DNA from: Candidula unifasciata
Taxonomy: Eukaryota; Mollusca; Gastropoda; Stylommatophora; Geomitridae
Reading direction: 5' to 3'
Length of the DNA: 64,000 bases
Assembly: GCA_905116865.2 (NCBI GenBank)
Contig: CAJHNH020001105.1
Location: forward strand, 1 to 64,000
Positions 1 to 12,400 of this stretch are shown piece by piece. The position numbers and the translations under genes are program-made. A model generated the notes under the pieces. It saw nothing but the letters and a program-made list of their open reading frames with translations, was not told where the DNA came from and searched no databases. Each line of letters opens with the position of its first letter. Within the stretch, counting starts at the first letter, position 1.

Positions 1-385
1 AGCAGATAGTGGAAATGAGATGATATTAAAAATGCAATTCAATAAAAAGGGTCGCCGCCAAAAAAGCCCATCCCAACCCAAAAACCAAAACTGGGGGGGG
101 CAAAAGGGAAAAAAAGAAAAGATTTGACCCTTTATGGGTAGTCATTGTGGTTTTTTGCGTTTTGTGACAAAAAAAAAACACTTTTTATTAGAGGCAAGTT
201 GTGTGAATATTTGGGACTACCCCCCCTTCAGTAGTTTTCCGAGTTTAGGGATAACAAAATCGGGGAAAATTAACATTTTTTTATATATATAATAATTATA
301 ATATATATAAAATATAATTTTAAAATATATATTTTATTAATTTATATATATATATGTTTATTGTGGGGGCTTTTTTTTTGTCTAC
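1..385. other. Low-complexity edge sequence, no gene seen
   Basis: This stretch is AT-rich with many runs of G, C, A and T and a TA-rich block near 285-355. No open frame or repeat family is recognisable. The unusual density of homopolymer runs continues to about 1900 and may reflect poor consensus quality at a contig end. The sequence just to the right is the decayed tail of a zinc-finger gene, so this is probably part of the same decayed locus. Confidence 0.4.
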
Positions 386-2250
386 CTTTTCTCAAAAAAG
401 GGCAGTTTACAAACACCAAACAAGAGTACATGTAGGACAAAAACCTTACAAGTTTTGATATTATGATGCATTTATCTTTTAATTTGAAGTTTCATTAAGA
501 AAACCCCCAGAGGTTTAGACATCTTACTAGTATGGTGGTTTGGGGGTTTCTTTTTGGCTTAAAAAATTTAAATTTTTAAGCGCCCAAAACTATTTATAAA
601 TTAGTCTTTGGGAGTTAATGATTGTAATCAATATTTTGCTGTGTTATGTAGTCTTTCAATTTTCCCTTTTAAAGCCCAAACTGCAGAAATACTTTACGTG
701 AAAAAGTACAGTGCAACCAGTTCTCAATAACTCCCCTAAAGAAAAAAATTTGAAAACTTTTGGGTTTTTGTATAGCCCAAACTTTAAAACCCCATTTTCA
801 TTTGTCTGCTAAATAGAAAACTCCTGTCAAATGTGCATTTTTTTTTCATGCTTATCTTTTTTATTTTTCCCAACCCTTTGACTGATATAAAAATAGACAT
901 TTTCTGTGCCCTTGGGAAATTGGGAAATCCCTTTGCTTTCTGCTGAAATGGAACTAATCACACTTTTGGGGGGTCCCAGGTGCTGTGATGTTAATTCTTA
1001 ATTCAAACATTCCCGGTTTAACCTCCCGACTTTGTAGATATCTGTGAAGAAATATATTTTATCCCCAGTGGAAATTCCTTTCAATAACTTGTTTCCTTTT
1101 TTTCCAGGGGGCCCCCGGTCACGGTTTAAAATTTTTAAAAAAAACTCGTCACCCAAACACTGTTTTAAAGTAATAAAAAAAAGATGGCTGCAGTCCAAAT
1201 TGTATCAAGAAGTAAAAATTTTCTAAACCCCTGATTGTGGAATGGGATGTTTATTTAAAAGGGGCCGGGATTTAAAAAAAAAGCACAGTGCAAAATTTTT
1301 TCTTTTTCATATTCCGAATTCTTAAATTAAAGCTGTTGTTGTAAACTCTGTCTTTTCCCTAGCCTTTTCAGAACAAATTTTCCACACCAAAAATAAATTT
1401 GTTGTATTTAAAATTTCACACCACAATAACTTTTTTGTACGTGAAAGTTAAATCCAAAAAACCCCAATAAATTTGTTTATGTGAAAAAATACACATCACA
1501 GTAAATTTTTTGTACTGAAATTTTCACCCACAATAACCTTTTTTTGTATGTGGAAAAAAACACATTACAGTAAATTTTGTACGTGAAAAATTACACAAAC
1601 ACATTTAAATTTGTTTTACGTGAAAAATTTCCCCATCACAGTAACTTTGGGGGGTTTTACGTAAAGTTTTCACATCACCGTAAATTTTTTGGATGGAAAA
1701 ATTACACAAACCAAAATTAAATTTATTGTACTTTAAAATTTCACACCACAGTAACTTTGGGTTTTACGGGGGAAATTACACACACCCAAAAACTTTGTTG
1801 TACGTGAAAGTTACCATCCCAATAACCTTTTTTTGTATATAAAAATTACCAACCGAAAATAAATTTTTTGGTTTCGTGAAAAATTCACCCCAGTAAATGT
1901 TGTATGTGAAAGGTTTTTCATCAATCTTTTTTGTACATAAAAGTTACCATCACAGTAAATTTTGCATTTTAAAACTTAGACATGGCGTGACCCGAAAAAG
2001 ATTGTGGATTTTGTCTTTGCTGTCATATGTCAATGGCACTTTACCAAAGTCATCCAAGTGCATTTTTTCAAGTGCACTAACTGTAGTGTTTACATCTTCT
2101 CTCTTTAATCTATTTAAGATACCACAAGAGAAGTACATGAGTGTGATGTCTTATTTGCCTTACTGTCTATTTGAATCGCCACAAGAAACACTTACAGCAG
2201 AGAAACCACACAGGTGTAATCATTATGGAGGGAGCATTTCTTGGCTCGCG
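386..2250 (+). pseudogene. Decayed 3' tail of a C2H2 zinc-finger gene (copy A)
   Basis: Three separate stretches align by eye with sequence downstream of the better-preserved copies. About 386-560 matches the degenerate finger tail of copy D (59735-59900), including a shared 'cttactagtatg'-like segment. About 1030-1260 matches the 3' flank of copy B (23320-23450). About 1970-2100 matches the 3' flank of copy C (41715-41820). At 2105-2240 a residual finger-linker reading such as AEKPHRCNHYG is visible. No long open frame remains. A tandem repeat (about 1370-1965) lies inside it. I infer that the window opens within a further upstream paralogue of the cluster, on the same strand as copies B, C and D. 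Confidence 0.6.
1370..1965. repeat. Degenerate tandem repeat, unit about 33 bp
   Basis: A loose unit of the form 'tttgtacgtgaaaattacac' followed by 'atcacagtaaa' recurs roughly every 30-36 bp, about 17 times, with many substitutions and homopolymer changes. It sits inside the decayed 3' flank of zinc-finger copy A. No equivalent array is seen downstream of copies B, C or D, so it probably expanded after the copies separated. Confidence 0.65.
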
Positions 2251-2984
2251 TAGAAAATATTTCATTTTTCTTCATAAAGCATGCTGGAAAAAAAATCCTA
2301 CAATTATTTCCTCGAAAAACATCTCACACAGCAAAATTAATGATAGAGAAACGTAACGTGTATAGTTTATTGTGTTAAACCATATACCTGCCAGAATCAT
2401 CATCATCATGTTGCCAGTCTGCAGGATACCATTGCTGACATCACAACGCATGAGAAAGATTGCTTATCCCTCATCAATTCTCCCGATGGGTGCGCTAATA
2501 TATGGTCGCCTTTCTCACTATTGTTCTCGATTTTGTCTCCCTCTCCTCTTGCACTTCCCCCTACACCCCCCCCCCCAATCCACTGCCTTTCTCTATCATC
2601 TCTTTCTCTTTGTCTACCCTAACTTTTTTTTTTACCCCACTCTTCACTTAAGACATATAGTTCCGAATCCTGCCTTACATATGCTATAGGTTTCTGAATG
2701 TGGTCGGGGGAAAGAGAGCTATGTAACAAAGCTTCCTATAGAGACAATACTTCAGGTAGTAAGCCTGTATATCGACCTGACTTGTTTGGAGTTTTAAAAA
2801 ATTCTTTCATCGGAGTATTGGGACAGGCTTTAAATCGCAACCTTCAAGAATAAAATTATACTATACAAATACGGAGACGTGGAAATAACTGGGCAGGATA
2901 TTTGACAGATGCGGGATACACAAGTATAACGTAGACAATGTCATAATGAAAGGTTTGATAGCACTCAGGGTGCTAGCAGCAGCT
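2251..2984. other. Intergenic, pyrimidine-rich patch, no gene
   Basis: A C/T-rich patch with a poly-C run lies at about 2520-2650. The short open frames here are low-complexity and have no recognisable domain. I see nothing else in this interval. Confidence 0.4.
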
Positions 2985-3710
2985 GAAATTGAACAACGCC
3001 AACTTTTCCATCTCTATCAGAGATTGTGTTAAAAGTCCTAGACTATATGTTCTGACTGTGTTCTGTGTCCCCTCAGTGTCATCAGAACCCAGCTAGAAAG
3101 ATTGGGACCTGGTCGTGAGACCCATACTCAGCTGCAGAAAAGAAACCTCTTGCCACGCGATGCCAAACTGCCTGGGCTTGCCGACGATGGCTACCACACA
3201 CAAAGTTGGACAGGTGAATGCATACATGAGGGTATCGGCAGACGTTAACCATCTACTGCACAAAGCTATACGTGTGACAAGGAACTTATCTCACACGAAG
3301 GCCGCTCCTGGATGGTCAAAGTTGAAGATCTCATACAAAAAGGGTCTGATCTTGACGAGATCAGTCAGGAAAGGAATGGATAAAGACAACAATAGACATG
3401 CATGGCCTTTCTAAGGTTGTCATCACAACAGAGATAAAGGCACTGACAGAGCAGCATTCGCACACAAAAGCGGGAATCAAGACCAGCATGGGCATACACA
3501 GCACAAAGGATGGGAACAACAGTACAAGAGGATAATGGCGCTTACCAGACAACCATGTCAAGCCTGACCATGGAAATAACCGCTGGTTCTAGAACACTAG
3601 AATGGGCAGCAGAGCAAACAGCCACACATGCATTAATTGTATCGGACTCCACGAAGATGCTTCAGAACGAATGTTGAATTAAGAACTGACATCATAGCAC
3701 TCGCGACAGC
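2985..3710 (+). mobile_element. Fragment of RNase H LINE family R (copy R1)
   Basis: Translation in broken frames resembles the region between the reverse transcriptase C-terminus and RNase H of the other R copies. The segment around 3215-3320 matches 51040-51140, and 3580-3670 reads like the RNase H stretch 'HALIVSDSTKMLQ'. Frameshifts and stops are frequent, so it is inactive. It abuts an oppositely oriented R fragment (R2), giving a tail-to-tail arrangement. Confidence 0.55.
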
Positions 3711-4330
3711 CCTATAAGCGCTCCGTCTCTATCTTCAGCAGCAATCGAAGAGTTCTAATTGCGATGCCACCAGTAACTGTCTAATTGTATAGCCGTCTCG
3801 TCATTTCCCTGAGTGTTGAGCGTCGACCAGATCCCCTGGTAACTCCACACAAAGCGATTTTCCTCAGACCGTAATGATCTATTTATGCCTCCGCACGGTT
3901 CACTAGCTTCCAAAGGGCCACCACAACATTTAGCTTGTTACACATCAGTTCACCACCAAGTGGTGCAGAACCGGCCAGTCTATATGTCTGCTACTTTCCT
4001 AACACACCATCAAGACCTGGAGAAAATATCCAAAGGACGCTAAATTGGCACGGAGCATGCCTGTCTCCACCTTTCTCAACATGCTCTGTGAGTCAGTTAC
4101 AATCATGACATGTGTGTACAGCTGATTCTCAAGCCAGCAGAAGGCAGCAGTGACTGCCTCCACCTCCATTCTCAAACTAGACTGTAAAATCATTTGCCAG
4201 ACTTTGTTGCACTAAGCTACGTCCTTTTGCCTTTGAAATGAAAACTCATGCACTTCGCCTGCCCCTCAATACAGAGCCATTTGTATAGATAGATATCACA
4301 TCACCTGGGCATTGTTGTGCATGTTTTAGT
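3711..4330 (-). mobile_element. Fragment of RNase H LINE family R (copy R2)
   Basis: On the minus strand this carries the RNase H signature of the family, including SSLRMEVEAVTAAFCWLENQ and a following VTDSQSMLRKVETGMLRA block at about 4050-4190. Stops interrupt the rest. The 3' part (3711-3800) corresponds to the conserved family end also seen at 28410-28480 and 51700-51760. It is an inactive copy. Confidence 0.7.
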
Positions 4331-4424
4331 AAATAGGAAAAGGTAATATGCGTTGTGGATGTGTAGAAAGCATTCGAAAATCGCACTTAACGTCCCTCAC
4401 CTGTATTTAACACCTTGTCGTGAG

Positions 4425-4620
4425 CCCTCGTGGGTAATTACACTTATATAGTGAGTGTGTGGGTTTGAACCCTACCCGTGCCCACCCACTCGAGAAACTG
4501 GACTAATATCTAGGCTATGTTGATCCTCTTCAGTCCTGGATAGCCAAGAAAACAGCGAGTGGCTCGTTCCATTAAATGAAAGTTGCTGTAGGAGAAGGGA
4601 TAGATAGATAGATAGATATC
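4425..4620 (+). mobile_element. Probable tRNA-derived SINE with (GATA)n tail
   Basis: The segment 'gggtttgaaccc' at about 4461-4472 resembles a Pol III box B and the tract ends in a GATA microsatellite (4600-4619). The part around 4535-4600 resembles the reverse complement of about 43700-43860, inside the LTR-like insertion. Box A is not convincing and no target duplication was found. Confidence 0.35.
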
Positions 4621-6284
4621 AAGATGAACCCAATAAGATAATATCAAGATACACAGTTAACCCCTCCGACTTTCTCCTCTCCTGGCATTACTTAAAAGCC
4701 CCCATCAAGTGATTTACATATTTGTCAGCGGAAGTAAACTAGTATGCACAAAGACACTTGAACCTAAGTACACAATTTACTCAACTATTTTATAACAACA
4801 TGAACACGATTTATTGAATAAATCTAACCAAAATTAAAATGAACGGGTTTGGGCTAGTAGAGTGAAGATGGTGTTACTGATGAAATTTATACATATACTT
4901 AACTTCTAATTGGAGAAAATAAACCTTTGGACAGTTCTCGGTTTGAGACCCTGCCTATCTTTCTCCAGTTTGTCGTCCTCATTGCTTCAAGCAGGTCGTT
5001 ACACTCGACGGTCGGCAAAGAATGGATGCCTACTAGTCCCTGCCCGATGTGGGAACTGTGATAAAGACACTAGCGCATATGTGTAGTATTTAATCTAGAT
5101 GTACACTAAGCATGTATATTATAATAACACCAAACATGTCTATTCTAATAAAACATTTTATCTCCCACTCATTTTCACATTCCTGTCGTCTGGAAGGGCT
5201 TATGTCTCACATTCAAGCCGTTACATTTCCTGCCTTCCTCTACTCACGTCCTGTAATGATAGTCAAGTCTGATGTCATCTCTTGTACACACTCAAAATGA
5301 CAATCAGTTAGACAGAACAAGTTCTGGAATCAATGCTTAGAACAATGGACGCGCCCAGAATGCTAACAATAGTTATGGGGCGAATCAAATAAGAAATCAG
5401 GGATTTACTCTCCTGGATCAATCTTCGCAATAGCCTCCCGGGAGTTTAACACATTTCAGTGTGATAGCTGTATTTAATACAGATTCAAATTAACCACACG
5501 TGAAAAGACTGCTACAATTATCTTCACGTTTGTGATGTTAGAAAAAAGATAGTTCATTAAATTTCAATTTTAACGTCAACATTTAAGTTATACAACATTG
5601 AAACACAAGTGCACGAAAAAACATTCATGACACTATCAATTAGGATATAAAGCAATGTGACAGTGCCCTACGAGAATGGAGAAATGTCCGCTAAGGAGAA
5701 TTACCAAGTGATAAAGACACACACTTGAGCAAAAAGACTGTTAGATTTCTATCACGAAATAAAGGTTTTGAAACTAATTTCGCTTACCTGGAAAATGAAA
5801 ACACATTGCCAAAAGTTATGTCTCAAGCTTAGGTTTTAAGCCCAACAGATGGTATGCTCTTGGCAGAGTCTTAATCCCAGTTCTAGAATCCACCCCCTTA
5901 TAACTTCTTCTAAGCTCCTCCTACATTACTCTTTAAACCACTCTCATTTAAGGATGTCACAGCCCCACCCCGTGGGTAAGTCTATTAACTGTCAGTGAAG
6001 ACTGTTCAACACTTGTTTGCTTTCCCACGGCTACATTCTCCTGGTCCATCAAGCTGACCAGAGCTAATAAACAAAGTCACACTTCCCACCCTACTTCAAC
6101 CTGCCAGGTTGTTTGCTAACAACTCCTCAAGACCATGTCAATACTGGCGATCTGACCTGCACTCAAGTTGGGTAGCCTCAGGGGGAGATAATCGCAATTA
6201 GCCGGAGTTATCTGCTCCTAAAGGTCTGGCTAGCAGATAAAGATCTGACACCTAAGTTTTGGCAAGCAAAATCTCCAGCCACCA
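4621..6284. other. Intergenic DNA without recognisable genes
   Basis: About 1.7 kb with only short open frames. I found no domain, RNA gene or repeat family shared with the rest of the window. It ends at the 30-bp minisatellite. Confidence 0.4.
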
Positions 6285-6672
6285 AGTCTGAGCTTTACAT
6301 AGACGTATTTTCTGGGTCAAGTTCTAACATGGATATACTTTCTGGGCCAGGGACTTACATAGATATACTGTGTGGGAGAAGGACTTAGACAGATATACTT
6401 TCTGGGCCAGGGACTTACATAGATATACTTTCTGGACCAGAGACTTACACAGATATACTTTATAAGCCAGGGACTTACATAGATATATTTTCTGGGCCAG
6501 AGTCTTACATAGATATACCGTCTGGGCCAGAGACTTGCTTAGATATACTTTCTAGGCCAGGGACTTGCTTAGATATACTTTCTGGGCCAGGGTCTTACTT
6601 AGATATACTTTCTGGGCCAGGGACTTACATAGATGTACTTTCTGGTACAGGGACTTACACAGATATTGTTGT
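6285..6672. repeat. 30-bp minisatellite
   Basis: About 13 tandem copies of a 30-bp unit based on 'agatatactttctgggcc' plus 'agggacttacat'. Copies differ by one to a few substitutions, and the outer copies are more diverged. The unit length is a multiple of three, so short open frames read through it, but there is no sign that they are genes. Confidence 0.9.
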
Positions 6673-6962
6673 TCATCCATCACGAGTGATGAAGACTACT
6701 TTTCATCCAAAGTAGTAATAATCAATGATTATGAGTATGGAGGTGGCTGATTAGTCCAGTATGAGCCCGGAAAGTTCTTGAGAAGTGCGGACAACAGGTG
6801 GAAGCCACAGTAAGAGTTGAATTAATAATACGGTTTTTCTTATTATTCTTTCTTTGGGAAACGATAGTCTGGCATGTGAGCTAGGTGACCAGCTTACGCA
6901 GTTGATAATTCTCAGTATCGTGTGGATGCTACACAAGTATAGACTATCTAGGAGATTCTTTC

Positions 6963-7145
6963 GATGCTGGAGTACATCTGCCTGAAAGGCAAGGAGCTAA
7001 CAATCTGCATACATATAAGTCAGATCAGTGCAGGTGTGCACGCAAAAAACTCAGGTTCTTAACAAGGTTCAAGTTCAAAGGTGGACGAGCAACTAAAACT
7101 TTCTGCTGGAGTTTACAACCAGGGAATGCGAAGAAGTAAGAGAAC
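6963..7145 (+). mobile_element. SINE1 copy, diverged and 5'-truncated
   Basis: Matches the 286-bp family defined by the copies at 17144-17429 and 37634-37919. Shared blocks include 'catctgcctgaaaggcaagg', an 'acgcaaaaaactcaggttct' block and the 3' end 'gaatgcgaagaag'. It is the most diverged copy in the window and lacks the 5' portion. Confidence 0.65.
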
Positions 7146-7841
7146 TGGTGTTGTCGGAGTCCATACGTTGAAATAGATTCTGAAGATGGGATTCGAGCAG
7201 TTTTAGACTTATGCAGTCCTCAATGAGGATGATCGCTGATTAACTTGCTAACTAGTTAACTAAGAAAACTAACTAACAGACACATTTATAAGAAAGAGTC
7301 TCATGGAAAAATATATAAGCGAACGAAAAGTTCATCAATTAGCTTCATTGTATACCAAAAAAAGGTTAGTTGCGTATCCTTTACAGGATGTTGCAGAACC
7401 AACCCCAGCAGCCCCTGGCTGTTGTGTGGTTTCTCTAGGCAAATTTACGTCCAGTAGATTGCCATTGTTCTCTGGACAGCCGGCCTCCTGATACCACTGT
7501 CTAAACCAACACAAGGCGTATGGCCCGCAGCTAAGATCGAACCCGGTATCCCGGCATTACGAAGCGTTCGCATCGAATCAGCCACATAGCCGACTAGTAT
7601 TACCAAACGCAAACGAAAAGTGAACATTGGGGCTATAGAACCTTCATTATCACAAACATGAATCAAACAAAACCACACGAATACACAAAATCACTTAAAC
7701 ACGTTGATGTCTTGCCAGAGGAATTAAGAGACATGTTGGGCCTGAGACGTGTCAATGGTCGCAACTCGAAAATTTTAGATGAAGCTGTGTTACCATTTCA
7801 GTCCCCCGGGTGTTAAGGTCCCCAAGGTGAAAAAAGCGATT
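7146..7841. other. Intergenic; tRNA-like segment on minus strand at 7500-7600
   Basis: Read on the minus strand, about 7600 to 7500 contains 'gggttcgatctta', a box B-like sequence, preceded by 'tcggctatgtggctga', a weak box A. This could be a tRNA-derived SINE remnant. No cloverleaf could be completed, so I do not call a tRNA gene. The rest of the interval holds nothing recognised. Confidence 0.3.
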
Positions 7842-8450
7842 TTCAAGAAATTTGCAGACTGTCGCTGGAGTGGTTAGATGTAATGGCTGTCACCTCCAAG
7901 TCGTGGACACCTTGGTGATCCTGGGAATTGAAGTGCAACAGTACTCCTGGACCACATATGAACAGGTCCTGCATACAGGTCTGTGGCAAGAGACCGTACC
8001 GAAGTGGGCCTCAAGCGCAGGACGCAACCGACTCTTGACTAAAATAACCTTAAGGTTGCAGTCATGTCTGTAGGCCACTTGAGGAAGTATAGAGAAAGTG
8101 CTGGTGGCAGGGTCAGCCCAGAGGATGGAGAGATACCTGAAAAGTATTTTTTGGCACGGATATTGTGAGAGTAGTAGGTGAATATGAGGACAGGTCTGTT
8201 GTTGTGACGTTTAGGCTCGGGAACGAGGGCCTCAGTACGATGGATAGACCGTGCTCGGTGAAAGTAGGCAGATATAAATTTTTAGGATACCCTCGAAGGT
8301 GGAAGAAGTCCAGCATTTCCAGGGTCTTGTTGTGAAAGTCTTCGTTCTCCTGGCATAGTCTACAGAGGCGTAGAAGCTGGGAGAAAGAAATGGAGTCCTT
8401 GCATGAAGAGGGATGAGAGGATGTGTAAAAAAAGAGAAGCAAATAAATTG
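7842..8450 (+). other. Possible decayed retroelement coding fragment
   Basis: A short readable stretch around 8180-8310 (for example FRLGNEGLSTMDRPCSVKVG) is followed by stops. It is too short to assign. Codon-like readability over roughly 40 residues in a repeat-rich region suggests a retroelement remnant, but this is inference only. Confidence 0.2.
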
Positions 8451-8559
8451 GTAGGCTTATAGTACACTAAGGTAATAAGGCCTTTAGAATCCAAGGTAAC
8501 AGTTGGATTCACAAAATTCACTGACGATCGTTAAATGCTGCAAGTGAATCGGATGCTAG

Positions 8560-8830
8560 GTTGGAAGTTGTAAAAAAAAATTAATTAAGTTCTTCGAAAT
8601 ATGTGCAGAGATAAGCTAGAAATAGACACATGATGATGATGACGCTTATTATTGTAATATTTGAAATGAATAACCAGGGAGGGGAAACGAAACAAAATGT
8701 TCTCCCATCATGGACGCTTGAAGAACGGTACCATTTTCTGTGTTCCAGGAGAGTTAAGATTTCGTTGTTATGTACTGCCACATATATATTTATCGTCACT
8801 GGATTATCAAAATTTTGGTAATTTCTGTGT
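8560..8830. repeat. Dispersed repeat family, copy 1
   Basis: Contains 'gaaacgaaacaaaatgttct' and flanking similarity shared with about 29110-29400 and 54430-54660. In all three the block is followed by a variable 'cgcttgaagaac'/'cgctcgga'-like segment and an AT-rich tail. No coding capacity or terminal repeats were recognised. The family could be a SINE or MITE. Confidence 0.4.
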
Positions 8831-9131
8831 GTGTGCGTACTTAAGCAGCTGTTGGATTTGAAGATTCTTCAAAGAGCGTCCTTTTTTTTCTGTTTCTACC
8901 CCCCCCCCCACCCACCCCCATGGCCTTCCCTTTTTTCTTTCTTCACACAGCCACGGTCTGTTTCAATTTTCTCATTACATGACCAAGTTCAAATATCGCT
9001 GATTAAGATTGTCTTATGTTGTGGGAAACCAGTTCTCTTAATGAGTCAGTTTCTTTCAAGACGTTTTCATTATTACGCTACATCTCTCCTGTCCAAGGCA
9101 AGGGGCAAGGCGTTCGGTTGTCATCGAAAAC

Positions 9132-9488
9132 TAAATTGTTGCTGTGATTGTTATTCGACATTTGCTTCGTTAATATAAATTTCTGTAACCTATGGTGCCA
9201 TTTCAATGGGTTGAAATGAATTCTGTCCGTATTCCATAGTCGTGGATTTCAAGCTGTACGATAGACATGGCCAATGAGACACCTTTTTTTATAGGGTGCC
9301 TAGTTGAACATGTATCTTAGTGCACTTGTATTCATGGCGAGGCGCAGACGCCGTCTGGAGGTGACAGGTTCAATTCCCGGCACGGTAACTATAGCTTTCG
9401 ATTTTTATGTTGTCTAGTGTGTTCTTCTATCTTTCTACTTCTTTCTATGAGTTCCGTTCACAATACTTTCTGTTACTTGATTAATTCA
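9132..9488. repeat. 357-bp direct repeat, left copy (tRNA-like box B inside)
   Basis: Almost identical to 12867-13222, with about ten differences by eye. It contains 'ggcgaggcgcagacgcc' followed by 'ggttcaattcccgg', which includes a near-perfect Pol III box B. It ends exactly at the target site of the RTE LINE at 9498-12725. With the LINE removed, the two copies were about 0.5 kb apart start to start. They may be two SINE insertions or a tandem duplication; an LTR pair is less likely because no primer-binding site or TG...CA ends are evident. Confidence 0.8.
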
Positions 9489-9497
9489 TAATATTTA

Positions 9498-12400
9498 CTT
9501 ACTTACTTAGTCGCTCCTCTTCTACCTTAGGGTGTAGAGGTTTGCCAGAGAGATCGCCAGACGTCTTTATCCGCAGTTTTCTTTCTGGCTTTGTTCCATT
9601 CCAGTCCTCTGTGAGTTAGGGACTGTTGGATGTTGTCTTCCCAGCGCACCCTGGGTCATCCCGGAGGTCTGGTTCCCTGGTTCTTAGCCTCCCATGCTTG
9701 CCATCGTGGCCGATTTTCTCCCATTCTGCATACATGTCCAAACCATCGTAACTGTGACTGATCTACTCGGGTTAGTAAGGGCTGGGTATCAAGATCTTGA
9801 CGTATTGTCTGATTGCGGACTTTGTCCCTTCTTGTCACTTGGACCACCTTTCTCAGGTATCTCATTTCCGAGGCCTGCAGCTGGCTTCTGTGAGCTGTTG
9901 TCATTGCCCATGACTCACACCCATAGGTCAGGACTGGTACATAGGTAGAGCGGTAAACAGCCATTTTCGTCCTCTTGCCAATTTATCTTTTGCTAAGAAA
10001 CTCTCGGTTTATGGCCTGGAAGAGTCTTCCAGCAGCTGCTTTTCGTGTAGCCAGCTCAGTCTTAATGCCTCCATTTTGGTCAAGTACAACTCCAAGGAAT
10101 TTGAACTGGTTAACCTGCTCCAATGCATACTGTCCCATCATGATCTGGTGTTTCTTCTCCTCTCTTGAGATCACCATGGTTTTAGTTTTGGAGATACTGA
10201 TGGTCATACCTTTCTTTTCAAGCTCTTCCTTCCAGACAAGTAAGTTGGACTGAAGGTGTGCCTCTGATTTAGCTATCAGGGCCACATCGTCTGCAAAAGC
10301 CAGCTCTGATATACAGATTGGTCTCATCTTCCAGTACCCTACAGAGTACTTCTTTGTCTTCTCCTTACAGGTCTTGATGACATCATCCATCATAAGAATG
10401 AAGAGGTAAGGTGAGAGAATATCACCTTGTCTAACACCGCTGGTAGTCTTGAATTCTTCTGACTTTTGGTCTGCTGTTCTTACATAATTTCTGCGCCTTT
10501 TGTAGAAACTTTGTATTGCACTGATCAGGGGTGCTGGGATGTTTTTCCCTGCCAAGCAGTCCCAGAGCTTGTTCCAGGGTACCTTGTCAAATGCCTTTTC
10601 CAGATCAAAAAAACATAAGTGCATCTCACTCTTATATTCCAGGGCTTTTTCACTCATCTGTCTCAGTGTGAAGATAAGGTCTTGAGTACTTCGGTTTGCT
10701 CTGAAGCCGCATTGGGCCTCGTCCAGCTGTGGCTCTACCAGACTTCTAAGTCTCTGCTCAAGAATTCTAGAGTAACTTTTACCTGGAACGCTGAGGAGGA
10801 ATATGCCTCTGTGGTTTTCACATTGTCTGTTATCACCTTTTTTAAATATAGGTATAATGATGGCATTCTCCCAATCTTTTGGTATAGTTTTGCTACACCA
10901 GGCTGCCTGGAGAACCTTCAGTAGAAGGCGTTCACCTTCGGCTCCCATATATTTGACCATCTCTGGTGTTATACCATCATGACCTGCTGCTTTTCCCAGC
11001 TTAATCTTCTCAATAGCTGCCTTCAATTCTTCCATTCTGATGTTATCTTCCCCATGATTGAATTCCTTCTCAGCAGTGAGGTCCATTATTTCTGGGTCAT
11101 GACTTCCCTCAACGCCGAGGAGCTCTGAGAAGTATTCTTTCCATCTGCCCATGATATCATTTGTAGAAGTAAGCAGAGCCCCTTCCTTGTCTTTTATGAA
11201 TTTAAGTGGGCACTCTTTCTCCTTCCTCATGTTCTTAAGGGTCTTGTAGAACAGTTTTTGGTTTTCTCTTGCATTCTTTTCCAACTTTTCTCCAAACTCT
11301 TCCCATGATTTTTGTTTTGCTTTAAGCACAATATTTTTGGTCTCTATTCAGAGTACCACATATTGTTTATATTTTTCTATTTCTTCAGCTGTGTTCCTGG
11401 CTGCCAGGTATTGCTTCCATGCCCTTTTCTTTTCTCCTATTTTCAATTTGACTTCTTCCGTCCACCAAGGTGTCCTATGTCCCCGCCTTCCACTCGGGAC
11501 TTCACCACATGCTTCTACTGCAGCTGCTGTGAGGATATTCTTGAATCTGCACCAGAGGGTTTCAGTGTCCTCTGATGATTCTTCTTCAGTTCCTATTGCT
11601 TTCACTATTAGCTCCTGGTATCTAGCCTTAATATCTGGCTCTCTTAGCTTGTATGCTTTAATCCTCATCCCTTCTTGGTTGCTTGGTTTCTTGCACGGTT
11701 GTCGGTGTTGCCTTGTTGGAGCAGTTCTTTCAGTTGTTCTCTTTATTGTGACCAGATAGTGGTCACTTCCAATCTCTGGTCCTCTCATGACTCTGGCATC
11801 TCTCACAAATTTGAATCAAGTTTTCCTAACTATGGCGTAGTCAATGATGGATTTTTCATTTTTTGAAGGTTCACATCTTGTGTATGCATGTATACGCTTG
11901 TGGGGGAATTTTGTGTTTGTAATGACAAGGTTCTGTTCCCTGCAGAATCTGAGAAGTCGCTTGCCATTATCATACAAAACATCTTCACCATATCTCCCGA
12001 TCACTCCACCCCATCTAGAGTGATCATTTCCTACTCTGGCATTTAGATCTCCTAGGAGGATAATTTCATCGTGACAGTCATCTATGGTCCTTTGGAGCAG
12101 TTCAAATAATTCTTTTTTAACATCTACTCGCTCATCTTCATTTGGCCCGTACACAATGACAAAATTGACAATTTTATCTTCTTCTTTCAGATCTAACACC
12201 ATTATTCGCTCTGAGATGAATTTCCATCCCTTGATGTTACTAACTTGATTCCTGGCCACAATACAGCCAACAACTCCCTTGGCTCTCTTCGTCATAGGGA
12301 CACCACTGTAGAACAGCATACTTCCATCGTGATCTGTGATTCCTTGCCCCTTTTTCTTGGTTTCAGTCAGAGCCAAGACTCCTAATTTTGCTTTCCTCAT

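Noticed and set aside
9334..9395. Possible tRNA genes at 9334-9395, 13063-13130, 25400-25460 and 4430-4480
   Set aside because: Each has a good box B-like motif but no complete cloverleaf with acceptor stem. They are better explained as SINE or tRNA-derived repeats.
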